In this document: positions 56,156 through 64,000 of the stretch, piece after piece
Layout of the letters: each line of letters begins with the position of its first letter
Position numbering within the stretch: the stretch's first letter is position 1
Assembly (NCBI GenBank): GCA_023398295.1
Contig: JAEWSL010000013.1
Location: 86,228 to 150,227, forward strand
From: Elusimicrobiota bacterium
Lineage (GTDB): Bacteria > Elusimicrobiota > Elusimicrobia > Elusimicrobiales > Elusimicrobiaceae
Length of the DNA stretch: 64,000 bases
Direction: 5' to 3'
Notes under the pieces: model-generated
Database searches by the model: none
Told to the model about the DNA's origin: nothing
What the model saw: the letters and a program-made list of their open reading frames with translations, nothing else
Program-made: the position numbers and the translations under genes

Positions 56156-57580
56156 ATGAAAAAGTTTTTATCTTTAATTTTAGGGGCGGGTTTGCTTGCG
56201 AATTCTTTATCCGCTTATGCGGTGGAAACGGTAAAAAATACCGAGGAAAAGCAAACTGCAGGCGAACCTTACGCGGTGGATCTCTTTGAGCTTAAAGAAG
56301 ACGAGAAAAACCAGGCCGGCTCCGTTACCATAGCCGAAGCTTTACGCCTTGCCATGGCCGATAATACCACCATTGCCATAGCACGCAAGACGGCGCAGAT
56401 TTACGATCAGGAAGTGCGGCAGTATTGGTCTTATGTCTACCCTCAGCTTTCAATCAGCGGCAGCTATACGCGCGCGCTCAAAGCGCAGGAAGCCATTACT
56501 TCAATGGGCAAATTCCGCTTCAGTTTGGATAACGCTACTTCGGGCACGGCGGAAGCTACGTATCTTTTATGGGCGGGCGGCGCAGTAAACGCGGGCGTGC
56601 GTTTGGGAGAACTTCATTCGCGCAGCGGATATTTGCAGTTACAGGGCACGCAGAATCTTATTAAAGATACGGTAAATTATCTTTGTTTCGGTATTATTTT
56701 ATCGCATGCTTTGATACGCGTTCAGGAGGAAAGCCTTAATATAGCAAAGGACCATCTTAAGGAAATTCAGCTTAAATACAAGCAAGGGCTTGCAAGCGAT
56801 TTAGATATCTTAAACCAGCAGGTAAAAGTTTCAAACAGCGAGCCTCCTCTTATACAAGCTCAAAACTCTTACGATTTAGGGTTGCTTACTTTGCGCCGCG
56901 TGTTAAATAAAGATCCGCAGGAGCCTCTTTCTTTATCGTGGCAGCTTGAGGATATTTTGAAAGTCAGCACGCCGGAACTTGAAGATTTATATAAACTTGC
57001 TGCGGCAAACCGTCCCGAGCTTGTGACGGCCCAGCTCAGCGTTGAGATGGCCGACGAGCAGGTAAAAATAGCCAAGGCCGAACATTTTGGCCAGCTTTCC
57101 GCGTTTGCCAACGCGGCTTATTCCGGCAGTTCGGATTCAATACTTATACCGGTAAGCAGCTATAATTCTTCTTACGGCGTAAGCGCGGGTTTGCAGTTCA
57201 GCCTGCCGCTGTTTTCGGGGTTTAAGGTGGATTCTCAGGTAAAGCAGAAACAGCTTGCAAAAGACCAGGCGGTTTTAACCTTAAGCGAAACTGAAAGGAA
57301 CGTAAGAATAGAAGTCAAAAAAGCGTGGCTTAACCTAAATGAAGCCAAGAAGAGAATTCTTGCCACAAAAGACACTATATCCCAGGCGCGCAAGAATTTG
57401 CAAAGAACTAATATACGTTATCGCAACGGGCTTGCAAGCAGGCTTGATTTGGACGATTCTTCCCTCTTATTATACGATGCGGAACTGCAGTTTGTCCAAG
57501 CCGTACACGACGCTTTTACAGCCCTTTCAAATTTAAGTTATGCAGTAGGAACGGAGATAGGAACATATGAAAACAAGTGA
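56156..57580 (+). CDS. TolC-family outer-membrane efflux protein
   Basis: The 474-residue protein has a signal peptide (FLSLILGAGLLANSLSAYA) and two repeats of the OEP domain. Typical segments are SVTIAEALRLAMADNTTIAIAR at the N-terminus, KYKQGLASDLDILNQQVKVS and RYRNGLASRLDLDDSSLLLYDAE in each repeat. It forms the trimeric outer-membrane channel of the tripartite pump. Its end overlaps the fusion protein start by 14 bp. Confidence 0.92.
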   Translation: MKKFLSLILGAGLLANSLSAYAVETVKNTEEKQTAGEPYAVDLFELKEDEKNQAGSVTIAEALRLAMADNTTIAIARKTAQIYDQEVRQYWSYVYPQLSISGSYTRALKAQEAITSMGKFRFSLDNATSGTAEATYLLWAGGAVNAGVRLGELHSRSGYLQLQGTQNLIKDTVNYLCFGIILSHALIRVQEESLNIAKDHLKEIQLKYKQGLASDLDILNQQVKVSNSEPPLIQAQNSYDLGLLTLRRVLNKDPQEPLSLSWQLEDILKVSTPELEDLYKLAAANRPELVTAQLSVEMADEQVKIAKAEHFGQLSAFANAAYSGSSDSILIPVSSYNSSYGVSAGLQFSLPLFSGFKVDSQVKQKQLAKDQAVLTLSETERNVRIEVKKAWLNLNEAKKRILATKDTISQARKNLQRTNIRYRNGLASRLDLDDSSLLLYDAELQFVQAVHDAFTALSNLSYAVGTEIGTYENK

Positions 57581-58502
57581 ACAAAATGAAAGATGCGAAC
57601 ACAAAAAAATAGCGATCAGAATTATTTATTCCGTCTTAATTTTAGCGGTGTTATTTATAATTTACGAAGCGTTTTTGAAAAAGGATCCTTCTAGAATATT
57701 AAACTCGGTCAACAAGGAAACTTTTATTGTAGACACCGAAAAAGCCCAAACCAGAAGCCTTAAGCATCAGCTTCTCACAAGCGGCAGCATAAAGGCTTTG
57801 GAGGAAGCGACTTTGTTTCCTAGAGTTTCGGGCAAACTTCTGCGCAATGTTTTAAGGGAAGGCGATAAAGTTAAGAAAAATCAGACGGTTTCCCTTATAG
57901 AGCGCGACGAGGTCGGAGCGGTTTACGAGCCTGTCGTAGTGCCTTCCACCATAAACGGCGTTGTGGGGCGCGTCTATCTTGATCCGGGCGCAAACGTAAC
58001 CACAAGCACGCCTATAGCTCTTGTGGTGAATCAGGATACTATCCGCATAGCCGTAGATATTCCCGAAAGATATGTCGGCGATTTGCGCAAAGGCCAAAGC
58101 GCGTGGCTTACGGTGGAAGCCCTCCCCGACGAAAAATTTGAAGCCAAGCTTGATATTATAAGCCCCGTCGTTGACGCGCAAAGCCGTTCCGTTGCGGTGG
58201 AATTTAAGGCCGACAATAAAAATAAAAAGCTTATGGCCGGCATGTTTGCGCGCGTTGACATTTCTTTAGCAGAGCAAAAAAACGCGCTTTCCGTAGGGAA
58301 GAAAAGCATTTATGAAAACGAAGACGGCTCCGCCTACGTTTTTATCCCTTCCGCCGACGGCAAAACGGCTGTAAAAAAGAACATAAAAGTGGGATTTAAG
58401 AATATGGATCACTGGCAGGTTTTGCAGGGATTAAACGAAGGCGAAACGGTTTTACAGTTTGCCTACGGCCTCAAAGAAGGCAGTGAAATACAAATTAAAT
58501 AA
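57567..58502 (+). CDS. RND membrane fusion protein (HlyD/AcrA type)
   Basis: The 311-residue adaptor has an N-terminal membrane anchor (about residues 18-38), then a lipoyl-like half-motif SGSIKALEEATLFPRVSGKL with REGDKVKKNQTVSLIERDEV, a beta-barrel domain and a membrane-proximal end. The alpha-hairpin between the lipoyl halves is almost absent, so it is a short adaptor. It links the RND pump to TolC. No lipobox is present. Confidence 0.9.
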   Translation: MKTSEQNERCEHKKIAIRIIYSVLILAVLFIIYEAFLKKDPSRILNSVNKETFIVDTEKAQTRSLKHQLLTSGSIKALEEATLFPRVSGKLLRNVLREGDKVKKNQTVSLIERDEVGAVYEPVVVPSTINGVVGRVYLDPGANVTTSTPIALVVNQDTIRIAVDIPERYVGDLRKGQSAWLTVEALPDEKFEAKLDIISPVVDAQSRSVAVEFKADNKNKKLMAGMFARVDISLAEQKNALSVGKKSIYENEDGSAYVFIPSADGKTAVKKNIKVGFKNMDHWQVLQGLNEGETVLQFAYGLKEGSEIQIK

Positions 58503-58511
58503 GGGCGCTTT

Positions 58512-61500
58512 ATGGAAGAAAATAACCAGCAGCAGCAAGAGCAGGAAATAGAAATAATTAATGTAGCCGATAAAGAAATGAAGGCCCCGCGCGCGCCGAA
58601 GAAAATTAAAAATGCGACGGGGTTTACGGCTTTCTTTATTCATCGCCCCGTTTTCACGGTGATGTTAAGCGCGGCTTTTCTTGTTTTGGGCGTAATGTCC
58701 TACCTGAACATGGGCGTAAGCTTGTATCCCAGCATGGAAGTGCCTTACGCTCTGGTGCAGACGGTGCTTGCCGGCGCAAGCCCAGAGGAAATTGAAACTT
58801 CCGTTACCAAATACGTTGAAGAGGCCGTAAATCAGGTTGAAGGCGTGGACGAAGTAACTTCTTATAGTATGGAAGGCGTTTCTTTAGTCGCGGTAAAGTT
58901 TGTGATGGAGAAAAACGCCGCGGTCGGCGCGCAGGAAGTCCGCGATAAAGTGGACCAGATAAAGTCTAATTTCCCCGACGGTACGGAATCCCCCGTTATC
59001 CGCAAATTGGACATGGATGCCTTTGCGGTCTTAAACGTCGTCGTTTCCGGCGACAGGGACATTATTGAGCTTACCGAAATAGCAAAAAAGAAAGTTAAGG
59101 AAAACATAGAAACTACTTCAGGCGTAGGTTCTGTTGACATCGTAGGCGGCAGGGAAAGGGAAATACACGTTACCTTAAATCCCTTTAAGCTTTACGCTTT
59201 GGGACTGCCTGTTTCAAAAATAACCACGGCTCTTAAAGAACAGAATTTTGAAACCCCCGGCGGCAGGGTGGAACAGGAACACCACTCCTACAGCCTTCGC
59301 ATTTTAGGCCGTATCCCCGACGTGCCCAGTTTTAAGGATATCTTTGTGGCTACCAAAAATAATGTGCCGGTAAAGATTTCCGACGTAGGCACAGTGGAAG
59401 ATTCCGGCGAGTACGAGGAAGAAAGCTCCGTTCTTAACGGCAGCCCTTCTGTAACTTTGCAGGTAAAGAAGCAAAGCGGTTCTAATACTTTAGCGGTTAT
59501 TGAGGGCGTAAAAGAAAAGCTGGACCTTATCAAAAAGACTCTCCCTCCCGACGTTAAGATTACGCTTATGGCCGACCAGAGCGGCAGTATTAAAGCCAGC
59601 GTTGACACTGTTTTGGAACACTTGATTTTAGGCGGTCTTTTAGCGGGAGTCATGGTGCTTGTTTTTATGGGCTCTCTACGCTCCACGCTGATTGCTTTTA
59701 TGGCTATACCGATATCTATTATCGGCGCGTTTGTCTTTATGAACATCAAAGGCTACACGATAAACAACATCACGCTTTTGGGTTTAACCGTGGCCGTGGG
59801 TATTGTTATTGACGACGCCATCGTTATGCTTGAAAATATTTACAGGCATATGGAAAAGTACGGCAAAAAAGCTTTTCAGGCCGCTTTGGACGGCTCAAAA
59901 GAAATAACTTCCACCGTCGTTGCCACTACGCTTTCCATCTTGGTAATATTTCTTGCTTTGGCGTATATGAGCGGCATTGTGGGCCGCGTTTTAAGCAGCT
60001 ACGGGTGGACGGTTGTTTTTGCAATTGCGCTTTCGGGCGTTGTGGCTCTAACGCTTACGCCGATGCTTTGCTCAAGGCTCTTAAAACGCTCTGCCGAGCC
60101 GACGAAAATGGATAAAGTTATTGACAGTATAAACGTATATTTGGTCAATAAATATATACCGTTTTTGAAATGGTCCATAAATCATAAGCTTATTATGTGT
60201 TTGGCCGCGCTTTTTTGTATAGCCTCAATTTTGCCTATGCTTAAAGTTATCGGCGGGGAATTTTTCCCTCAGGAAGACAGCGGTAAGATACAGATTTCCA
60301 TTAAAGCGCCGGAAGGCACAAGTTACCCCGACACTAAAGAAATATTATCTGAAATTGAACAGGACGTGCGCCGGCTGCCTTATATCCGCAGCGTGTTAAG
60401 GATTGCGGGACAAGGCGGCGACGCAAGAAGCTCTTTCAGCCAGTCCAACCCGACCAACGAGGGTTTTTTACAGGTAGAACTTGAAGACAGAAATAAAAGA
60501 GATAAAATTAACACCATCAAATATATCAATACGATACGCGAGATGATGAAAAAGTACGAAGGCCTTAAAGTCAGCGTATTTGTGATGAGCGACGGCCCCG
60601 GCGGCGATAAAGATGTGGAATTAAGAATTTCCGGCCCGAACATAGAAAAACTTACTTATTATGCAAATCAAATTCTTGACAAGCTGAAAAAGGATCCGCG
60701 CTTTACGGATTTAGACCTTTCTTTAAGCCTTGCCCAGCCCGAGTACCGCGTTGTCATCAACCGCGAAAAGGCAAATAACTTAGGCGTTAAAGTATCCGAT
60801 ATAGCCTCGGCGCTGCGCACTATGGTCGGCGGAGAAGATGATATTACAAAGTATAAAGAAGGCGACGAACTCTACGAAGTCCGCGTCCGCGTCGGCGAAG
60901 ATTACCGCAATACAAAAGAAGCCTTAAGCGCTCTGCAGATTGCCGGTAAAATAAACGGGGAAGATACCATAGTCCGTCTTGACAACGTGGCAGATATTGT
61001 TGAAGGCGTCGGGCCCAGCCAGATAAACCGTTTCAAACGCCAGCGCGAAATAACGGTTAACGGCAACTTAAACGGCCTCGACGTAAGAAGCGCCATGAAA
61101 ATAATGAAAGACTCTTTTGATTCTCTTAACGCAGATCCCGAGTATATCCTTTCGGAAAGCGGCATTTCAAAAGAGATGACGACAATGTTCCGAAGCTTTT
61201 TGATAGCTTTTATTTTAGCGTTTCTCTTTAAGTATATGGTGCTTGCCGCCCAGTTTGAAAGTTACGTATACCCGGTTGCAATTATAGTCAGCCTTCCTCT
61301 GACGATACCCTTTGCCCTTATAGCTTTGCTTTTAACGGGGCAAAACTTAAATATATTCAGTTTGCTGGGTATGTTTATGTTGGTGGGCGTGGTCAGTAAA
61401 AACGCTATTTTGCAGACGGATTATACAAACCAGCTGCGCGCGCGCGGCTATGGCAGAACTAACGCCATACTCCAGGCAAACCGCGTAAGGCTGCGCCCTA

Positions 61501-61766
61501 TTTTAATGACGACGCTTACGCTTATTATGGGCGTTGTGCCTATGCTTATTTCAAACGGCGAAGGCGCCGACGCAAGACGCAGCCTGGCTATTGTTATAGT
61601 GGGCGGGCAGGCCCTTTCGCTTATAGTTACGCTGCTTATGACGCCTGTTACTTATATCCTCATGGATAATTTAAGCAATTGGGTTAAGAACAAGACTTTG
61701 GGCGCGCCCGTTCCAAAAGACGAGGACGCCCCCGTAATTTACAGCGAAGTGCCTCAGGAATACTGA
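58512..61766 (+). CDS. RND efflux pump inner-membrane transporter (HAE1 type)
   Basis: The 1084-residue transporter has the twelve-helix, two-porter-domain RND plan. The first helix region TVMLSAAFLVLGVMSYL follows a 45-residue charged N-terminal extension. The proton-relay residues are intact: the Asp pair in VAVGIVIDDAIVMLENI (helix 4) and Lys in LVGVVSKNAILQTDY (helix 10). It should export hydrophobic compounds by proton antiport. Substrates cannot be predicted. The operon ends here at an 11-bp terminator. Confidence 0.94.
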   Translation: MEENNQQQQEQEIEIINVADKEMKAPRAPKKIKNATGFTAFFIHRPVFTVMLSAAFLVLGVMSYLNMGVSLYPSMEVPYALVQTVLAGASPEEIETSVTKYVEEAVNQVEGVDEVTSYSMEGVSLVAVKFVMEKNAAVGAQEVRDKVDQIKSNFPDGTESPVIRKLDMDAFAVLNVVVSGDRDIIELTEIAKKKVKENIETTSGVGSVDIVGGREREIHVTLNPFKLYALGLPVSKITTALKEQNFETPGGRVEQEHHSYSLRILGRIPDVPSFKDIFVATKNNVPVKISDVGTVEDSGEYEEESSVLNGSPSVTLQVKKQSGSNTLAVIEGVKEKLDLIKKTLPPDVKITLMADQSGSIKASVDTVLEHLILGGLLAGVMVLVFMGSLRSTLIAFMAIPISIIGAFVFMNIKGYTINNITLLGLTVAVGIVIDDAIVMLENIYRHMEKYGKKAFQAALDGSKEITSTVVATTLSILVIFLALAYMSGIVGRVLSSYGWTVVFAIALSGVVALTLTPMLCSRLLKRSAEPTKMDKVIDSINVYLVNKYIPFLKWSINHKLIMCLAALFCIASILPMLKVIGGEFFPQEDSGKIQISIKAPEGTSYPDTKEILSEIEQDVRRLPYIRSVLRIAGQGGDARSSFSQSNPTNEGFLQVELEDRNKRDKINTIKYINTIREMMKKYEGLKVSVFVMSDGPGGDKDVELRISGPNIEKLTYYANQILDKLKKDPRFTDLDLSLSLAQPEYRVVINREKANNLGVKVSDIASALRTMVGGEDDITKYKEGDELYEVRVRVGEDYRNTKEALSALQIAGKINGEDTIVRLDNVADIVEGVGPSQINRFKRQREITVNGNLNGLDVRSAMKIMKDSFDSLNADPEYILSESGISKEMTTMFRSFLIAFILAFLFKYMVLAAQFESYVYPVAIIVSLPLTIPFALIALLLTGQNLNIFSLLGMFMLVGVVSKNAILQTDYTNQLRARGYGRTNAILQANRVRLRPILMTTLTLIMGVVPMLISNGEGADARRSLAIVIVGGQALSLIVTLLMTPVTYILMDNLSNWVKNKTLGAPVPKDEDAPVIYSEVPQEY

Positions 61767-61790
61767 TTTATCTGGTAGTTCTACTGTTTT

Positions 61791-61822
61791 CTGCGCGCAT
61801 TATAAAATGCGCGCAGATTTTA
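61791..61822 (+). terminator. terminator of the efflux operon
   Basis: CTGCGCGCATT pairs perfectly with AATGCGCGCAG over an ATAA loop and is followed by ATTTTATTT. Confidence 0.92.
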
Positions 61823-61843
61823 TTTGAGCTGGAAAATGGGCGC

Positions 61844-62229
61844 AAAAAAAGCGGGTCGGCAAAAACAAGAATGATTACCCATCAGTTCTTACTTTTTGCC
61901 AACCCGCACAGCTGGAGTCTCCTCCATATACTGCTCCTTTACCGCTAATGCCCGCTATCCGCTTGCACCCTGTCCCGCATCACCCTTCGCAGGCGGCCGC
62001 AAACTTCCCTCGGACAGCGGCTTTGTCGTACGCCTTCCATTGCACAGGCGGCCCGTAAAACTTTCCCGCCCATACCATGGCACCCCTTTAAGCCGGCATT
62101 TACAGTCATAACGCCAACCTGCCGGAATACCTGACATAACGACTAAATTATTTCAAATAACAGGGGCGGCTGCCTTTTTTAGGCCTATGAAATACCTTTG
62201 CGTTTACCAAAGGTCCCTCATCGCCGCCC
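61844..62229 (-). ncRNA. unassigned structured RNA of about 386 nt
   Basis: A minus-strand transcription unit without a convincing open frame. It has its own promoter (TTGACA at 62265-62260) and ends in a 21-bp hairpin (61851-61871 with 61886-61907) followed by seven T. Internal helices include a 10-bp 5' stem with one mismatch (62223-62232 with 62161-62170), an ACCTTTG/CAAAGGT hairpin, CCGGCA/TGCCGG, CTGTCC/GGGACAG, and a 5-bp hairpin with a GAGA tetraloop (61913-61926). Its GC content is higher than the flanking intergenic DNA. The universal RNase P motif (GGAAAGUCC with ACAGAA) and the tmRNA TTCGA arm are not found. An IscB-type omega (HEARO) RNA is one possibility, but no IscB gene is nearby. 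It fills most of the 561-bp gap before galM. Confidence 0.6.
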
Positions 62230-62234
62230 GTGCC

Positions 62235-62265
62235 TATATACTACGGGTATAAAAATTTTTGTCAA
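62235..62265 (-). promoter_or_regulatory. strong promoter of the structured RNA
   Basis: On the minus strand TTGACA (62265 to 62260) is followed after 17-19 bp by AGTATA/TATATA (62242 to 62235). Transcription should begin near 62229, at the 5' end of the first long helix. Confidence 0.65.
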
Positions 62266-62312
62266 GCCCTATTTTACTTTTATAAAAAGAAGGCTGCGCC
62301 GCCGTCGTATTT

Positions 62313-62321
62313 TGCTAAAAT
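62313..62321 (+). promoter_or_regulatory. extended -10 promoter, leaderless start of galM
   Basis: TGCTAAAAT ends 6 nt before the ATG at 62328, with no ribosome binding site between. Confidence 0.6.
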
Positions 62322-62327
62322 ATAATT

Positions 62328-63437
62328 ATGGCGGAATTTATTGCTAAAAAAGAATTTGCCGCAAAACTGTCCGGCGCAAGGGTAAAACTTATCACTCTGA
62401 AAAATAAGAAAGGCTGCGCTGCGCAGCTTACAAATTACGGGGCGCGCATAGTTGCTTTTCTGGTAAAAGATAAAGACGGCCAGCGGCGCGACATAGTCAT
62501 AGGCCACAAAAATATTAAAGATTATCTTAACTCCGGGGAAAGATATTTTAACGCGACGGTAGGCCGCTATGCAAACCGTATTGCGCGCGGCAGTTTTGCA
62601 ATAGGCAAAAATAAATATAAAGTAACGGTAAACAACGGGCCCAATCATTTACACGGGGGGCTTTTCGGCCTAAACGAAGTTGTCTGGGACATCTTAAAAG
62701 TGACTAAGAAATCCGTTAAGTTTGCCTGCGCCCTTCCCGACGGGCTGGACGGTTACCCCGCCGATATTTTAATTACCGCGGATTATGTTTTAACCGAAGA
62801 GAATGCCCTCAAAATCAAATACCGCGCTCTTGCCGATAAAGATACTATAGTAAATATCACAAACCATGCTTTTTTTAATTTAGGCAAAAATCATAAAGAG
62901 GACGTTTTAGATACCATTCTTGAGATAGCCGCAGATAAATTTACTCCTACGGATAAAACTTCTATTCCGATAGGAGTTCTTCAGACTGTTAAGAGCACCC
63001 CTTTTGATTTTACCAAACCCAAAACCATAGGCCGCGATATAAAAGTAAAAAACGTTCAATTGAAACAAGCCCGCGGCTACGACCACAATTTTGTTCTTTC
63101 AAACTGGCGCAAAGGCGCAGAGAAAAGCTTTTTTGCCGCGCGCGCGTTTAATCCTCATACGGGCGTTTCGCTTGAGGTTTACACAACGGCCTGCGGTTTG
63201 CAGTTATATACGGGTAATTTTTTGGGAAGCGATGTCGGCAAGGGCGGCGTTCGTTACGCGCCTTACGGCGCGTTTTGTCTTGAGGCGCAGTTTTTCCCCG
63301 ACAGTCCTAATAAAAAGCATTTTCCTTCCCCCCTGTTAAAAGCGGGTTCTCTTTACGAAACCGAGATAATTTATCAGGCGCGCGCCGTTAAAGCGGCCAA
63401 AAAAGAAGTTAAAAAAGCGGTTTTGGCAAACAAATAA
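62328..63437 (+). CDS. galM: aldose 1-epimerase (galactose mutarotase)
   Basis: The 369-residue enzyme interconverts the alpha and beta anomers of aldohexoses. The catalytic acid His180 is in IVNITNHAFFNLG and the catalytic base Glu is in CLEAQFFPDSPN near residue 329. NYGARIVAFLV, GRYANRIARG and NGPNHLHGG are family motifs. The C-terminal 15 residues are Lys/Ala-rich and unlike the family. No signal peptide is present, so it works in the cytoplasm, as expected beside central sugar enzymes such as pgm. It is monocistronic. Confidence 0.93.
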   Translation: MAEFIAKKEFAAKLSGARVKLITLKNKKGCAAQLTNYGARIVAFLVKDKDGQRRDIVIGHKNIKDYLNSGERYFNATVGRYANRIARGSFAIGKNKYKVTVNNGPNHLHGGLFGLNEVVWDILKVTKKSVKFACALPDGLDGYPADILITADYVLTEENALKIKYRALADKDTIVNITNHAFFNLGKNHKEDVLDTILEIAADKFTPTDKTSIPIGVLQTVKSTPFDFTKPKTIGRDIKVKNVQLKQARGYDHNFVLSNWRKGAEKSFFAARAFNPHTGVSLEVYTTACGLQLYTGNFLGSDVGKGGVRYAPYGAFCLEAQFFPDSPNKKHFPSPLLKAGSLYETEIIYQARAVKAAKKEVKKAVLANK

Positions 63438-63464
63438 AAAAGCCGTCTTTTTGGGACGGTTTTT
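63437..63464 (+). terminator. terminator of galM
   Basis: AAAAAGCCGTC pairs with GACGGTTTTT around a short T-rich loop, followed by T residues. Confidence 0.75.
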
Positions 63465-63473
63465 GCTTTCTGA

Positions 63474-63548
63474 TGGAGGCGCGAGGGGGAATCGAACCCC
63501 CGAATAACAGTTTTGCAGACTGTCGCCTTACCACTTGGCCATCGCGCC
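63474..63548 (-). tRNA. tRNA-Cys (anticodon GCA)
   Basis: The minus strand has acceptor GGCGCGA/TCGCGCC, the anticodon loop CTGCAAA on ACAGT/ACTGT, and a GGGGG/CCCCC T-stem with TTCGATT. The anticodon is GCA and the CCA end is encoded. Confidence 0.95.
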
Positions 63549-63644
63549 GTTTGATTTGTTATATTATAACAAAACGGCTGCAGGCTTAGCAATCAGAACA
63601 TAATATTTTTAACAGAAATAGCAACATATTAATCAATTATTTTG

Positions 63645-63650
63645 TATAAT
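63645..63650 (+). promoter_or_regulatory. -10 element of the tRNA-tuf unit
   Basis: TATAAT lies 15 bp upstream of tRNA-Gly. The -35 region is AT-rich without a clear box. Confidence 0.45.
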
Positions 63651-63665
63651 TTATATAGCCTGCTT

Positions 63666-63736
63666 GCGGGCGTAGTTCAATGGCAGAACCTCAGTTTTCC
63701 AAACTGATGACGAGGGTTCGATTCCCTTCGCCCGCT
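63666..63736 (+). tRNA. tRNA-Gly (anticodon TCC)
   Basis: Acceptor GCGGGCG/CGCCCGC, anticodon loop TTTCCAA on TCAGT/ACTGA, T-loop TTCGATT. The anticodon TCC reads GGA and GGG. No CCA is encoded. Confidence 0.95.
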
Positions 63737-63783
63737 GTCTATGCGCGGGGCGGGGGCGTTCGGCTATAAAGGAAGTATCTTGC

Positions 63784-63856
63784 GCTGGGATAGCTCAGCT
63801 GGTAGAGCATCTCCATGGTAAGGAGAAGGTCGTGGGTTCAAATCCCATTCCCAGCT
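63784..63856 (+). tRNA. tRNA-Thr (anticodon GGT)
   Basis: Acceptor GCTGGGA/TCCCAGC, D-arm GCTC/GAGC, anticodon loop ATGGTAA on TCTCC/GGAGA, T-loop TTCAAAT. The anticodon is GGT. A tRNA-Gly, tRNA-Thr, tuf order is common in bacteria and suggests co-transcription. Confidence 0.95.
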
Positions 63857-63924
63857 TTTATAGAAAGCTTAACAGACTAAATTTGAAAAAACAAACAGTA
63901 TAAACAGAAAAACAGGAGAACACT

Positions 63925-64000
63925 ATGGCGAAGGAGAAATTTTCAAGGAACAAGCCGCACGTAAACGTAGGGACGATAGGGCACGTGGACCACGGCAAGA
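63925..64000 (+). CDS. tuf: elongation factor Tu, 5' end only
   Basis: The first 25 codons give [20 protein letters not shown] followed by VDHGK, the EF-Tu N-terminus with the start of the GTP-binding P-loop GHVDHGK. An AGGAG ribosome binding site lies just upstream. The gene continues beyond the window. EF-Tu delivers aminoacyl-tRNA to the ribosome. Confidence 0.96.
   Translation, partial: MAKEKFSRNKPHVNVGTIGHVDHGK

Noticed and set aside
61896..62111. 71-codon plus-strand frame in the RNA region.
   Set aside because: It is antisense to the structured RNA unit and has neither a ribosome binding site nor a promoter.
61844..62229. Assignment of the structured RNA as RNase P RNA or tmRNA.
   Set aside because: The invariant RNase P core (GGAAAGUCC and ACAGAA) and the tmRNA T-arm and tag frame could not be found on either strand.

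Overview
The window looks like a chromosomal segment around the replication origin of an anaerobic, Gram-negative-type bacterium with small intergenic gaps and moderate GC. An outer membrane is indicated by LPS-type genes (hldD, kdsC), an OmpA-like lipoprotein, a giant autotransporter, porin-like barrels and a TolC/RND pump. Anaerobic life with oxygen defence is indicated by rubredoxin, flavodiiron protein, superoxide reductase and rubrerythrin. The pilin style and gene mix suggest the phylum Elusimicrobiota (an Elusimicrobium-like gut organism). That placement is inference from general recall, not a database match.

Layout. 1-2.3 kb: tRNA-Gly, a membrane-anchored unknown, YjbQ, YbgC and a lipoprotein. 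2.3-9.8 kb (minus strand): a complete F1Fo ATP synthase operon with the LPS heptose epimerase hldD inserted between atpA and atpG. 9.9-13.4 kb: GH13 hydrolase, GT8 glycosyltransferase, signal peptidase I. 13.4-15.4 kb: two variant parS sites exactly 100 bp apart, then parA-parB. 15.9-18.9 kb (minus strand): oxygen-detoxification cluster. 19-27 kb: dnaA, an oriC-like DnaA-box cluster, dnaN, a DciA/DUF721 gene, gyrB and gyrA. 27-36.5 kb: two paralogous secreted proteins, a Pal/OmpA lipoprotein, a 1733-residue autotransporter with about ten repeats, and an OprB-like porin.

36.8-42.7 kb is the most accessory part. It holds an AT-rich two-gene unit (OLD-type ATPase/TOPRIM protein plus D12-class DNA adenine methylase), an A-rich tandem repeat, and a strongly structured leader with mutually exclusive antiterminator and terminator helices in front of a type IV pilin gene. 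A pilin-neighbour gene of unknown role, a secreted protein-glutaminase-like protein and a nitroreductase follow.

43-55 kb: an outer-membrane barrel, a four-gene overlapping cluster (CsgG-like lipoprotein, small membrane protein, serS, TPR lipoprotein-like protein), kdsC-ccdA, pgm, murB, an M3 peptidase, and a two-gene putrescine pathway (pyruvoyl arginine decarboxylase plus agmatinase). 55.4-61.8 kb: a TetR-controlled tripartite RND efflux operon with a clear 18-bp operator on its promoter. 61.8-62.3 kb: an independently transcribed RNA of about 386 nt that I cannot assign to a known family. 62.3-64 kb: galM, tRNA-Cys, then tRNA-Gly, tRNA-Thr and the start of tuf.

A recurring feature is an extended -10 promoter (TGnTAtAAT or TGnTAAAAT). 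In several genes a -10 element lies only 6-7 nt before the ATG with no Shine-Dalgarno sequence, which predicts leaderless mRNAs. All coordinates and motifs were read by eye; no searches or folding programs were run.
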